A DNA stretch of 64,000 bases from Rhizomicrobium palustre (GTDB taxonomy: Bacteria > Pseudomonadota > Alphaproteobacteria > Micropepsales > Micropepsaceae), in assembly GCF_011761565.1 (NCBI RefSeq), contig NZ_JAASRM010000001.1, forward strand, positions 2,604,139 to 2,668,138, written 5' to 3'. How positions within the stretch are numbered: the first letter of the stretch is position 1; each line of letters opens with the position of its first letter. The position numbers were made by a program, and so were the translations under genes. Shown here in pieces: positions 24,779-32,984 of this stretch. The notes under the pieces were generated by a model. That model had not been told where the DNA came from, searched no databases, and was given only the letters and a program-made list of their open reading frames with translations.

Positions 24779-26107
24779 ATGATATCGGAAAACGCGAATC
24801 GATATGCGGTGTACGGAATGGCTAAGGATGCCGCCGTTTGGATCACGCTCCGGCGTGTGTTTTGGGCCGTGGCAGCCTCGCTGCTTATCGGGGCGATCAT
24901 CTATGCCTATTTCGGTTCGCATATTCTGATCGGGTGTGCGGTCGTAGTGGCCGCAGCGGCATTGTCGGCGGGGATCGGCGAACGTCAGCCGCCCAAGACA
25001 GTGGTGGAAGTGCCCGCCCAGAATGATCTGCATGTCCTGCCGCCCCTGTCGCGGGAGATGCTGGAGCGGCTCCCCGATCCCTTGATGCTGGTCAATGGCG
25101 GCGACCGGGTGTTCTTCGCCAACCGCGCCATGCGCGACGTGATTGGTGTCGGTATTGAGCGCAAGCATATCTCTGCCGTGTTGCGCAATCCGTCGATTCT
25201 CGAGGCGCTCGCCCGCACCAGCCAGACCGGCGAGCCCGGCTCGGTGGATTTTGTCGTCCGCGTTCCGATTGAGCGCAATTATCAAGCCTTTACTGCCCGC
25301 GTTTCAACGGAACCTTCGATCATCATGCTTCTGATGCACGATCTGACCTCGATTAAGCGCACGGAGCAGATGCGCGTGGATTTCATCGCCAACGCCAGCC
25401 ACGAGTTGCGCACCCCGCTGGCCGCGGTGGCGGGCTTTATCGAGACGTTGAAGGGGCCTGCGCGCGACGATGAAGAGGCGCGCGAAAAGTTCCTCGACAT
25501 CATGGCGGTCGAGGCTGAGCGCATGCGCCGCCTGATCGAAGACCTTCTCTCGCTTACCCGTATCGAGCTCAACGAGCACGTTCCGCCGCGCGGGGAGGTG
25601 GCCTTAGAGGAGGTCATCCGGCAAGCTTCGGCGGCGCTCTCGCCGCTCGCCAAGGCCGATGGAATCAGCATCGTTGTGGAGGCCGCGCCCGATCTTCCGC
25701 GTATCAGCGGCGAGCGCGACGAGCTTGTGCAGCTCTTCCAGAACCTTATCCACAACGCGATCAAATATGGCCGCGAGCGGGGCGAGGTGAAAATCGCGCT
25801 GAAGCAGCAGGCCGCGACCGGCCGACGGGGGCCCGAGGCTTTCGTGATCGCCAGCGTCAAGGATGATGGCGAAGGCATTCCGGCGGAGGCGATTCCGCGC
25901 CTGACGGAGCGCTTTTACCGGGTAGATGTGAAGCGCAGCCGGGAGCGCGGCGGTACGGGGCTTGGGCTTGCCATCGTCAAGCACATCGTCAACCGGCACA
26001 ACGGCAAGATGCAAATTGAGAGTCGTGTGGGCGAAGGATCGACGTTTACCATCACCCTTCCGGCCCTAAAAAAGCAGACAGATGCGTCTGTCACGGAACT
26101 GTTATAA
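24779..26107 (+). CDS. phoR: Phosphate-sensing histidine kinase PhoR
   Basis: A 442-residue sensor kinase with two closely spaced membrane helices near the N-terminus (residues ~22-65) and no large periplasmic domain. A PAS domain follows (~95-190), then HisKA with phospho-His208 (ASHELRTPLAAVAGF) and HATPase with NLIHNAIKYG, DDGEGIP and GGTGLGLAIV. This is the PhoR layout: phosphate state is sensed through the transporter and PhoU, not directly. The ATG at 24779 is used; MAKDAAV at 24818 is an alternative. phoU follows after 66 bp, with a PHO box overlapping the phoR stop. Confidence 0.92.
   Translation: MISENANRYAVYGMAKDAAVWITLRRVFWAVAASLLIGAIIYAYFGSHILIGCAVVVAAAALSAGIGERQPPKTVVEVPAQNDLHVLPPLSREMLERLPDPLMLVNGGDRVFFANRAMRDVIGVGIERKHISAVLRNPSILEALARTSQTGEPGSVDFVVRVPIERNYQAFTARVSTEPSIIMLLMHDLTSIKRTEQMRVDFIANASHELRTPLAAVAGFIETLKGPARDDEEAREKFLDIMAVEAERMRRLIEDLLSLTRIELNEHVPPRGEVALEEVIRQASAALSPLAKADGISIVVEAAPDLPRISGERDELVQLFQNLIHNAIKYGRERGEVKIALKQQAATGRRGPEAFVIASVKDDGEGIPAEAIPRLTERFYRVDVKRSRERGGTGLGLAIVKHIVNRHNGKMQIESRVGEGSTFTITLPALKKQTDASVTELL
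26088..26105 (+). promoter_or_regulatory. PHO box at the end of phoR, upstream of phoU-phoB
   Basis: CTGTCACGGAACTGTTAT contains two 7-base direct repeats (CTGTCAC and CTGTTAT) separated by four bases, the layout of the PhoB-binding PHO box. It overlaps the phoR stop codon and lies 69 bp before the phoU start. This suggests an internal PhoB-activated promoter for phoU-phoB. Confidence 0.6.
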
Positions 26108-26173
26108 AAACATCGCATACCGATTGCGTTGTCGGTGTGAATGGTGTCGGCAACGAGGAAGTGGGCAGGCGTC

Positions 26174-26890
26174 ATGGCGGAACATACCGTAAAGTCCTTC
26201 ACCGAGCAGCTCGAGGCTCTTGCATCGTCTGTCGCCCAAATGGGCGGGCTGGCCGAGGCGCAGCTTGCGGACTCGATTGATTCCATCGCCAAGCGCGATA
26301 CCGCGCGGGCTGAACAGGTTGTTGGTTCTGATCGCAAGATCGATGAGCTGCAGCAGGTTATCGAAGAACATGCGCTGAAGGTTCTGGCGCTGCGCCAGCC
26401 GATGGCGGTCGATCTGCGCGAAACCCTCGCCGCGATCAAGATTGCGGGCGAACTTGAACGCATCGGCGACCTCGCCAAGAACATCGCCAAGCGCGCTATC
26501 GTCCTCAATCGTGAACCGCCGATTCGTCTGGCGCAGAGCCTGGCGCGTATGGGCGGGCAGGCGCTCGCCCAGCTCAAGCTGGTGCTGGATGCCTATTCGG
26601 ATCGCGACGCCGACACCGCCGAGCAGGTCTGGAAGCAGGACGGCGAAATCGATGAGATGTACAACAGCCTTTTCCGCGAGCTCCTCACCTACATGATGGA
26701 AGACCCGCGCACGATCGGCCTGTGCACGCATTTCCTCTTCATCGCCAAGAATATCGAACGTACGGGCGATCACTGCACCAACATCGCCGAAGTCGTTTAT
26801 CACATGGTCACGGGTGGCCATCTCGCCATCGATCGTCCCAAAAGCGATCTGACCGCGACCACTGCTATCCGCATTGAAAAGAAGGATTAA
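26174..26890 (+). CDS. phoU: Phosphate signalling complex protein PhoU
   Basis: A 238-residue all-helical protein with two PhoU repeats, each with the E/DxxxD metal-binding pattern (ELERIGDLAKNIAKRA and NIERTGDHCTNIAEVV). PhoU links the phosphate transporter to PhoR and shuts down the kinase when phosphate is ample. The ATG at 26174 (MAEHTVKSF) gives the family N-terminus; an ORF from 26141 would add 11 unlikely residues. It lies three bases before phoB. Usually pstSCAB precedes phoU, but here phoR does. Confidence 0.93.
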   Translation: MAEHTVKSFTEQLEALASSVAQMGGLAEAQLADSIDSIAKRDTARAEQVVGSDRKIDELQQVIEEHALKVLALRQPMAVDLRETLAAIKIAGELERIGDLAKNIAKRAIVLNREPPIRLAQSLARMGGQALAQLKLVLDAYSDRDADTAEQVWKQDGEIDEMYNSLFRELLTYMMEDPRTIGLCTHFLFIAKNIERTGDHCTNIAEVVYHMVTGGHLAIDRPKSDLTATTAIRIEKKD

Positions 26891-26893
26891 GCC

Positions 26894-27595
26894 ATGAAGC
26901 CGTCGGTGCTCGTTGCCGAGGACGAAAGCGCCCTTGTCACCCTGCTCCGATACAATCTGGAGCGCGAGGGATACCGGGTGTTGGAAGCGATGGATGGCGA
27001 GGAAGCCCTCCTGGTCGCTGCAGAAGAGAAGCCGGACCTCGTTCTCCTCGATTGGATGCTGCCGCAATTATCGGGGATCGAGGTCTGCCGCCGTCTGCGC
27101 AGCCGCCAGGAAACCCGCAATGTGCCGATCATCATGCTGACGGCGCGCGGCGAGGAAACCGACCGCATCCGTGGGCTTGATACCGGCGCGGACGATTATC
27201 TCACCAAGCCCTTCTCGATGATGGAGCTTCTGGCGCGGCTGCGCGCTGTGATGCGTCGCATCCGTCCCAGCCTGGCTGAAGACGTCGTCACTGTCGGTGA
27301 TATCGAAATGGATCGCGCCGCGCATCGTGTGCGCCGTGCGGGCAAGGAAGTTCATCTCGGTCCGACTGAGTACAAGCTGCTCGATCATCTCATCCAGCAT
27401 CCGGGCCGCGTCTTCTCGCGCGAGCAGCTTTTGGATGCGGTGTGGGGCTCGGATGTCTATGTCGAGGCGCGCACGGTGGACGTCCATGTCGGGCGTCTGC
27501 GCAAGGCCCTCAATATCGATGGCACGGCTGATCCGATCCGCACGGTGCGCTCGGCCGGCTACGCGCTGGAAGATACGCCCGCAGCAGCCGCCTAA
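26894..27595 (+). CDS. phoB: Phosphate regulon response regulator PhoB
   Basis: A 233-residue OmpR/PhoB-family regulator. The receiver has acidic residues E9/D10, phospho-Asp53 (LLDWMLPQLSG) and Lys105 (YLTKPFS). A winged-helix effector follows (LGPTEYKLLDHLIQHPGRVFSREQLLDAVWG, RTVDVHVGRLRKAL). PhoB binds PHO boxes to activate phosphate-starvation genes. It ends the phoR-phoU-phoB run and is convergent with a small gene and gcrA. Confidence 0.95.
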   Translation: MKPSVLVAEDESALVTLLRYNLEREGYRVLEAMDGEEALLVAAEEKPDLVLLDWMLPQLSGIEVCRRLRSRQETRNVPIIMLTARGEETDRIRGLDTGADDYLTKPFSMMELLARLRAVMRRIRPSLAEDVVTVGDIEMDRAAHRVRRAGKEVHLGPTEYKLLDHLIQHPGRVFSREQLLDAVWGSDVYVEARTVDVHVGRLRKALNIDGTADPIRTVRSAGYALEDTPAAAA

Positions 27596-27633
27596 AGGCG
27601 GGGCGGGCGCTTGTCGCGAAGCTAAGGTCGCGC

Positions 27634-27789
27634 TTAGCCGCAAACCTTATGCACATAGGTGCCGCGCAGGAGGTTCCGCAGCGGATCCACCGGCAGCGGC
27701 TCAGCCTTAACCACAGGCTTCTTCTCCGCGCCTTTGGGGGCCGCGCTGACGGGTACGGTCTTCTTGGTCTTTTTCGGAGCATTTTTCAT
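27634..27789 (-). CDS. Tiny lysine-rich protein downstream of gcrA
   Basis: A 51-residue open frame starting MKNAPKKTKKTVPVSAAP and ending LLRGTYVHKVCG. The N-terminal half is Lys/Pro/Ala-rich and probably disordered; the C-terminal half is better structured. It lies 57 bp downstream of gcrA on the same strand. Its codon use fits the region. I do not recognise the family. It may be a real small nucleic-acid-binding protein, but only comparative evidence could settle it. Confidence 0.5.
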   Translation of the reverse strand: MKNAPKKTKKTVPVSAAPKGAEKKPVVKAEPLPVDPLRNLLRGTYVHKVCG

Positions 27790-27846
27790 GCGCGCGAGAC
27801 TATCACATCTCGCGCGCTATGTTTGCGGAATTTCTCCGCTCGTCTT

Positions 27847-28296
27847 TTAGCTCGCGATCTTGTCGCGGCGCTGCTGCTGCGGCTGGTAGGCCTTGCGGGC
27901 ATGCGCTTCGCAATAAGGCGAGCCGTTCTTCGGCTTGCGGCCGCAGAAGTGGAACTCGTTGTCGGAAGGATCGCCGATCGGCCAGCGGCACATACGGTCG
28001 TTGATCGTCAGCACGGTGGCGAAGTTGCCGTCGTCGAGCTGCAGCGGATCTTCTTCCACGATCGGCGCCGGGGGGATGTGCGGGCGGATATTGACCCGCG
28101 GCGTCACCGGCAGGCGCGGGCGTTCCACGCGCGAGGGGGAAGCACGGCCCGCCAGGCCGAGTCTGTGAACTTTGCCGATCACGGCGTTGCGGGTCACCCC
28201 GCCCAGGGCGCGGGCGATCTGGCTGGCGGACAGCCCCTCTGTCCAGAGGCTCTTCAGCTGTTCAACCCGGTCATCCGTCCAATTGGCCTGCGTCAT
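27847..28296 (-). CDS. gcrA: Cell-cycle regulator GcrA
   Basis: A 149-residue GcrA. The N-terminal helix-turn-helix is canonical (WTDDRVEQLKSLWTEGLSAS, GGVTRNAVIGKVHRLGLAGR). A Pro-rich linker leads to the C-terminal domain that binds sigma70 (CRWPIGDP, FHFCGRKP, SPYCEAHARKAY). GcrA binds RNA polymerase and, at GANTC sites methylated by CcrM, promotes cell-cycle transcription. The ATG at 28296 (MTQANWTDD) is the family start. The upstream region has three GANTC sites and a DnaA box. Confidence 0.94.
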   Translation of the reverse strand: MTQANWTDDRVEQLKSLWTEGLSASQIARALGGVTRNAVIGKVHRLGLAGRASPSRVERPRLPVTPRVNIRPHIPPAPIVEEDPLQLDDGNFATVLTINDRMCRWPIGDPSDNEFHFCGRKPKNGSPYCEAHARKAYQPQQQRRDKIAS

Positions 28297-28390
28297 GCGG
28301 CACTCCTTTCGGCCATCTGCCACCACCTATCGTAGCGGCTGATCTTGGCCGCACAAGGCATGGGGCTTAACCACTAGGTGTTCGTCCACA

Positions 28391-28444
28391 GAATCCGACT
28401 CGGCCTGCAAAAGCTCCTGTGGGCAAAAAATATTTGTGCGATTC
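28391..28444. promoter_or_regulatory. Three GANTC (CcrM) sites in the gcrA-argD intergenic region
   Basis: GAATC (28391-28395), GACTC (28397-28401) and GATTC (28440-28444) lie 95-150 bp upstream of gcrA. In Caulobacter, GANTC methylation state controls cell-cycle promoters together with GcrA. The sites are seen directly; their use is inferred. Confidence 0.5.
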
Positions 28445-28525
28445 CAACGACGTGCGTGCCCTTGGGGCGCCTTGCGACGTGACTTTGCTTGTGACGGGGA
28501 ACCAAAGCAGTTAAAGCCCCTCGTC

Positions 28526-28534
28526 TTATCCACA
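28526..28534. promoter_or_regulatory. DnaA box between gcrA and argD
   Basis: TTATCCACA matches the DnaA consensus exactly. It lies 25 bp before argD and 230 bp upstream of gcrA. DnaA activates gcrA in Caulobacter, but the distance to gcrA and proximity to argD make the target uncertain. Confidence 0.45.
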
Positions 28535-28558
28535 AATCTCGTAACCTTGGAGGTCAAC

Positions 28559-29743
28559 GTGTTCCCGTCATTGCTGCCAACCTACAATCGGACGGAAGTC
28601 GCTTTCGTCCGGGGCGAAGGGCCTTACCTTTTCGCCGAGGATGGGCAGCGATATCTCGATTTCACGGCGGGAATTGCGGTCAACGCCTTCGGTCATGCCA
28701 ATCCCCGGCTGGTCGCCGCGCTCACTGAGCAGGCGGGCAAGCTTTGGCACACCTCGAACCTCTTCCGCGTGCCCGGGCAGGAGGCGCTGTCCAAGCGACT
28801 CACCGAGGTAACCTTCGCCGACACCTGCTTCTTCACCAATTCTGGTGTGGAAGCCTGCGAACTCGCCTGGAAGATGGCGCGCCGCTACCAGTTCGTCAGC
28901 GGCCATCCGGAGAAGTTCCGGATTATCTGCTTCGAAGGCGCTTTCCATGGCCGTACCATGGCTGCCATCGCGGCCGGCGGTAATCCCAAATACCTCGAAG
29001 GCTTCGGCCCCAAGGTGGAAGGTTTCGACACCATTCCGCCGGGCGATATCGAAGCTGTGAAGGCGGCCATCGGTCCCGAAACCGCCGCCATCCTCATCGA
29101 GCCCATCCAGGGCGAGGGCGGCGTGCGCGTTCTGACCAGCGAATATCTGAAGGGCCTGCGCAAGCTTTGCGACGATAACGGCTTGCTTCTGATTTTCGAC
29201 GAAGTGCAGTGCGGCGTCGGCCGTACCGGCAAGCTCTTTGCCTATGAATGGCACGGCATCACGCCGGATATCATGCCGATTGCCAAAGCGATTGGCGGCG
29301 GCTTCCCCGTTGGCGCCTGCCTTGCCACCGCTGAAGCGGCCAAGGGCATGACGGCGGGCACCCACGGCACGACCTATGGCGGCAATCCGCTCGCCATGGC
29401 GGTTGCTAAGGAAGCGCTTGAAATGGTGCTGGAACCCGATTTCCTGCCCCATGTCGTCAAGATCGCCAATTACCTGCAGCAGCAGCTTGGCCAGCTTCTC
29501 GCCGACCATCCTACCGTGTTCGAAGAAGTGCGTGGGCAGGGTTTGCTCCTCGGCCTCAAGATGAAAGTGCCGAACACCGAGTTCGTCGCTGTGGCGCGCA
29601 AAGAGCAGCATCTCTTGCTGGTTGGGGCTGGCGACAACGTCATCCGCCTCCTGCCGCCGCTGATCATCGAGGAAGCCCACGTCCGCGAGGCCGTGGAAAA
29701 GCTCTCCGCCGCCGCCAAAACATTTGAATCCAACGCGAAATGA
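28559..29743 (+). CDS. argD: Acetylornithine aminotransferase
   Basis: A 394-residue class III aminotransferase. It has the N-terminal [28 protein letters not shown] and [18 protein letters not shown] motifs, and the PLP-lysine region [14 protein letters not shown]. It makes N-acetylornithine from the semialdehyde in arginine synthesis. The start is a GTG at 28559 with GGAGGT four bases upstream; the longer frame from 28436 is Arg-rich non-family sequence. Its stop overlaps the ATG of argF, showing coupled translation and fixing ArgD over AstC/GabT-like paralogues. Confidence 0.93.
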   Translation: MFPSLLPTYNRTEVAFVRGEGPYLFAEDGQRYLDFTAGIAVNAFGHANPRLVAALTEQAGKLWHTSNLFRVPGQEALSKRLTEVTFADTCFFTNSGVEACELAWKMARRYQFVSGHPEKFRIICFEGAFHGRTMAAIAAGGNPKYLEGFGPKVEGFDTIPPGDIEAVKAAIGPETAAILIEPIQGEGGVRVLTSEYLKGLRKLCDDNGLLLIFDEVQCGVGRTGKLFAYEWHGITPDIMPIAKAIGGGFPVGACLATAEAAKGMTAGTHGTTYGGNPLAMAVAKEALEMVLEPDFLPHVVKIANYLQQQLGQLLADHPTVFEEVRGQGLLLGLKMKVPNTEFVAVARKEQHLLLVGAGDNVIRLLPPLIIEEAHVREAVEKLSAAAKTFESNAK

Positions 29744-30678
29744 GCCGCGCCATGAAGACCGACTTCATTGATATCGCCGACCACGATGCTGCCAGCCTCC
29801 GGGCCATTCTGAACGACGCAAAGTCCCGCAAGGATGCGCGCAAGGGCTTGCCCAAGGGCGTTCCCGATGCCGATAAGCCGCTCGAGGGCCGCATTCTTGC
29901 GATGATCTTCGACAAGCAGTCTACCCGCACCCGCATCTCTTTCGATGTCGGCATGCGCCAGCTCGGCGGCACCACCATCATGCTGACCGGCAGCCAGATG
30001 CAGCTCGCTCGTGAAGAAACCATCGCCGATACGGCCCGCGTGCTCTCGCGCTATGTCGATGTGGTGATGATCCGTTTGCTCGACCATGAAATGGTGATGG
30101 ATCTCGCGGCCAACTGCACCGCGCCGGTGATCAACGGCCTGACCAAACTTTCCCATCCCTGTCAGGTGATGGCCGATATTCTGACCTTTGAGGAGAAGTT
30201 CGGTTCCATCCAAGGCCGCACCGTGGCCTGGAGCGGCGACGCCAATAACGTCTGCACCTCCTGGATTCACGCCGCCGCCAAGCTCGACTTTACCTTGCGC
30301 GTCGCCGCCCCGCCGGAACTTCAGTCCCGTCCGGCTCTGCGCGACTGGGTGCACAAGGTTGGTGCCAAGGTCGAATTCGGCAGCGATGCCGAAGCCGCGG
30401 TGGAAGGGGCCGATTGCGTCGTTTCCGATGCCTGGGTGTCGATGGGCGATGAGGATTCCACCAAGCGCCACAACCTGCTCAAACCCTTCCAGGTCAATTC
30501 CAAGCTGATGGCCCGCGCCAATAAGGACGCGCTCTTCATGCACTGCCTGCCGGCCCATCGCGGCGAGGAAGTGACCGATGACGTGATCGATGGTCCGCAA
30601 AGCGCGGTCTGGGACGAGGCGGAAAACCGCCTGCATGTCCAGAAGTCGATCATGGCCTGGACGCTGGGCGCGATCTGA
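29740..30678 (+). CDS. argF: Ornithine carbamoyltransferase
   Basis: A 312-residue anabolic OTCase. The carbamoyl-phosphate motif STRTR, the HPCQ motif and the ornithine-binding [10 protein letters not shown] are all present, as is DAWVSMGDE (SMG loop). It condenses ornithine with carbamoyl phosphate to citrulline in the cytoplasm. It overlaps argD by four bases (ATGA). A second start at 29752 gives [10 protein letters not shown], closer to some homologues. A GC-rich hairpin follows the gene. Confidence 0.95.
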   Translation: MSRAMKTDFIDIADHDAASLRAILNDAKSRKDARKGLPKGVPDADKPLEGRILAMIFDKQSTRTRISFDVGMRQLGGTTIMLTGSQMQLAREETIADTARVLSRYVDVVMIRLLDHEMVMDLAANCTAPVINGLTKLSHPCQVMADILTFEEKFGSIQGRTVAWSGDANNVCTSWIHAAAKLDFTLRVAAPPELQSRPALRDWVHKVGAKVEFGSDAEAAVEGADCVVSDAWVSMGDEDSTKRHNLLKPFQVNSKLMARANKDALFMHCLPAHRGEEVTDDVIDGPQSAVWDEAENRLHVQKSIMAWTLGAI

Positions 30679-30700
30679 TCGGTCCCATACGGTAACATTC

Positions 30701-30730
30701 CGGGCGGCAGGCTGATAGGCTTGCCGCCCG
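30701..30730 (+). terminator. Hairpin after argF
   Basis: CGGGCGGCAG pairs with the later CTTGCCGCCCG across a ~9-base loop. There is no clear T-run. It lies 22 bp after the argF stop and 66 bp before hslO. Confidence 0.5.
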
Positions 30731-30796
30731 TGCCGTTTAGGGCCCCCGGCGCCCCCGCGTTGAATTTTGGCTTCGAACCCCTATATCCCTCGGATC

Positions 30797-31699
30797 ATGG
30801 AAAACTATATCAACGCCCCGGCAGGCGATTTCGTGCTGCCTTTCGATGTAGTCGGCGCTGGCATTCGCGGCCGGCTGGTGCGGCTCGACGCGACGTCGGC
30901 GCGCGCGCTCAGCGTGCATGCTTTGCCGGAAGCCGCTGCGCGTGTGGCGGGCGAGGTGCTGGCCCTCTCGGTGCTGCTCGGCACTGCGTTGAAGCTCGAC
31001 GGGCGGCTGACGGCACAGACCAAATCCGATGGCCCGCTCGATCTTGTCGCCGCCGATTACTATGGCGCGACCGAGGACAAGCCCAAAGGCGTGCGCGCCT
31101 ATGCCCGTTATGATGCGAACGCCGAACTTGGCGAGAAGCCGCTTTTCGCGGCGCTGGCGGGCGAGGGTTCGCTCGCCATCACCATCGAGCCTTTGCGCGG
31201 CGGCCAGACTTATCAAGGCATCGTGCCGCTCTCGCCCAAGGGTATCGCAGTGTCGGCGGAAACCTATTTCGAGCAGTCCGAACAGCTTCCGACGCTGATC
31301 CGCCTCGCGGCGGCGCCGGTGTTTCATGCCGGTGCGAAGGAACCCACATGGCGCGTCGGCGGCTTGATGCTTCAGGCGACCCCGGGCGTTGCGCGCGGCG
31401 AGGATGATTGGGATCGTCTCGCGGCCTTGGCGGGATCGGTGGAAGATGTCGAACTCCTCGACACTGCGCTCTCCGCCGAGACCTTGCTGTGGCGTCTCTT
31501 CAATCAGGAAGAAGTGCGTGTGCAGCCCGCCGAGGAAATCGCCTTCCGTTGCGATTGCTCGGGCGAACGCATCGCCGCCGTGCTGCAATCCTATACCGAG
31601 GAAGAACGCTCCGGCCTCGCCGACCCCGATGGTGTCATCCGCGCCAAATGCGAATTCTGCGGCACGGTGCACGAGATCGGAAAAGCGACGGTTTCATAA
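30797..31699 (+). CDS. hslO: Redox-regulated chaperone Hsp33
   Basis: A 300-residue Hsp33. The N-terminal chaperone domain includes AYARYDAN and YQGIVPLSP. The C-terminal zinc switch has CDC and CEFC separated by 30 residues, matching the CxC-x(27-32)-CxxC rule. Oxidation releases zinc and activates holdase activity against aggregating proteins in the cytoplasm. The ATG at 30797 (MENYINAPAGD) is preferred to a TTG at 30767. It is convergent with folE across an extragenic repeat. Confidence 0.94.
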   Translation: MENYINAPAGDFVLPFDVVGAGIRGRLVRLDATSARALSVHALPEAAARVAGEVLALSVLLGTALKLDGRLTAQTKSDGPLDLVAADYYGATEDKPKGVRAYARYDANAELGEKPLFAALAGEGSLAITIEPLRGGQTYQGIVPLSPKGIAVSAETYFEQSEQLPTLIRLAAAPVFHAGAKEPTWRVGGLMLQATPGVARGEDDWDRLAALAGSVEDVELLDTALSAETLLWRLFNQEEVRVQPAEEIAFRCDCSGERIAAVLQSYTEEERSGLADPDGVIRAKCEFCGTVHEIGKATVS

Positions 31700-31716
31700 G
31701 GCGCGCTTTTCCTGAG

Positions 31717-31825
31717 CCGTCATGGCCGGGCTCCGACCCGGCCATCCAGTCTCTAAACCAAGATACTATCTAATTTGCGCTGCTGTGTGGCGTCCAAATG
31801 GATGGCCGGTGCCCGGCCATGACGG
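31717..31825. repeat. Nested extragenic inverted repeat between hslO and folE
   Basis: Outer arms CCGTCATGGCCGGGC (31717-31731) and GCCCGGCCATGACGG (31811-31825) are exact. Inner arms CCGGCCATCCA and TGGATGGCCGG nest inside them. It fills the convergent gap of two genes and belongs to the same family as the repeat after wrbA. It is a dispersed REP-like element. Confidence 0.75.
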
Positions 31826-31831
31826 GACACA

Positions 31832-32446
31832 TTACCCTTCGTGCTTATTCACCGGGTTGCCGATGACGTGGAAGAACTCGCGCCGCGTCGCCGGGTTGGT
31901 GCGGAAATGTCCGTGCACGGCGCTCGTCACCATGGTCACGCCGGGCTTATGCACGCCGCGGGTCGTCATGCATTGATGGGTGGCTTCGATCACCACCGCG
32001 ACGCCCTTGGGTTCCAAGACGCGTTGAATGCAATCGGCGATCTGGGCGTTCATGGTTTCCTGCACCTGGAAACGGCGCGCGAAAACATCCACCACACGGG
32101 CAAGCTTTGAGATGCCGACCACGCGATTGTTCGGCATATAGCCGATATGGGCGCGGCCGATGATCGGAGCCATGTGATGCTCGCAATGGCTCTCGAAGCG
32201 GATGTCCTTCAAGACGACCATGTCGTCATAGCCTTCCACCTCTTCAAAGGTGCGGCTGAGATAGTCCGCCGGATCTTCGTTATAACCCGAGAACCAATCC
32301 TCATAGGCGCGAGCGACGCGGGCAGGGGTATCGCGCAAACCCTCGCGGTCTGGATCATCGCCGGACCAGCGTAGAAGCGTGCGGATGGCAGCTTCGGCCT
32401 CTTCACGGCTCGGGCGGGGTTGGTTCAGTTTGCGTTTTTCCGACAT
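31832..32446 (-). CDS. folE: GTP cyclohydrolase I
   Basis: A 204-residue FolE. The zinc and catalytic residues are in [20 protein letters not shown] and [11 protein letters not shown], with RFQVQE and [12 protein letters not shown] between. It converts GTP to 7,8-dihydroneopterin triphosphate, the first step of folate and pterin synthesis. The ATG at 32446 (MSEKRKLNQ) gives a typical N-terminus; an ATG further out at 32500 adds an unlikely basic extension. apaG lies 62 bp upstream on the same strand. Confidence 0.95.
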   Translation of the reverse strand: MSEKRKLNQPRPSREEAEAAIRTLLRWSGDDPDREGLRDTPARVARAYEDWFSGYNEDPADYLSRTFEEVEGYDDMVVLKDIRFESHCEHHMAPIIGRAHIGYMPNNRVVGISKLARVVDVFARRFQVQETMNAQIADCIQRVLEPKGVAVVIEATHQCMTTRGVHKPGVTMVTSAVHGHFRTNPATRREFFHVIGNPVNKHEG

Positions 32447-32508
32447 GGCGCGCCTTCTGGGTGTGACCCGCATAACGAAGCGGTCTTCCCCTTGGATCAA
32501 CTTCGATC

Positions 32509-32901
32509 TTAGTGCACTTGGCGCCGCTCGTGCGGACTTTCAAGCAGGAAGGGTGGAATTTCTGCTTCAAAAGCTTCTCCAGACGCCGATTGCATCTGAT
32601 AGCGCCCGACCATGAAGCCTGAGGCGGTCGGCAGCGGGCAGCCGCTGGTATATTGGAAGGTTTGGCCGGGGCCGATCACGGGCTGGGCGCCGACCACGCC
32701 GGGGCCGCGCACTTCCTGAATATGCCCAACTGCATCGGTGATATGCCAATAGCGCGACAAAAGCTGCACGCTCTCGCTGCCGTTGTTTTCGATAATCACC
32801 GTATAGGACCAAAGAAATTGGCCCTCATCCGGATCGGATTGATCTTCCAGGTAAGACGGCTCTACCGCCACCCGGACGCCCCGTGTGACACGCTCGTACA
32901 T
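32509..32901 (-). CDS. apaG: ApaG family protein
   Basis: A 130-residue fibronectin-like beta-sandwich protein. ApaG landmarks are present: [51 protein letters not shown] and [10 protein letters not shown]. The length is that of E. coli ApaG (125). The family is linked to cobalt/magnesium tolerance, but its biochemical role is not settled. The ATG at 32901 is chosen because earlier in-frame starts add a non-conserved extension. metZ lies 83 bp upstream on the same strand. Confidence 0.92.
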   Translation of the reverse strand: MYERVTRGVRVAVEPSYLEDQSDPDEGQFLWSYTVIIENNGSESVQLLSRYWHITDAVGHIQEVRGPGVVGAQPVIGPGQTFQYTSGCPLPTASGFMVGRYQMQSASGEAFEAEIPPFLLESPHERRQVH

Positions 32902-32984
32902 GGCGCGATTATCACTCGCCGCCTGCTGCTCCCGCAAGTCGTAAGTCGCGGGAGAGGTTAACGACGCCGGCCGCAAAACCCTCG

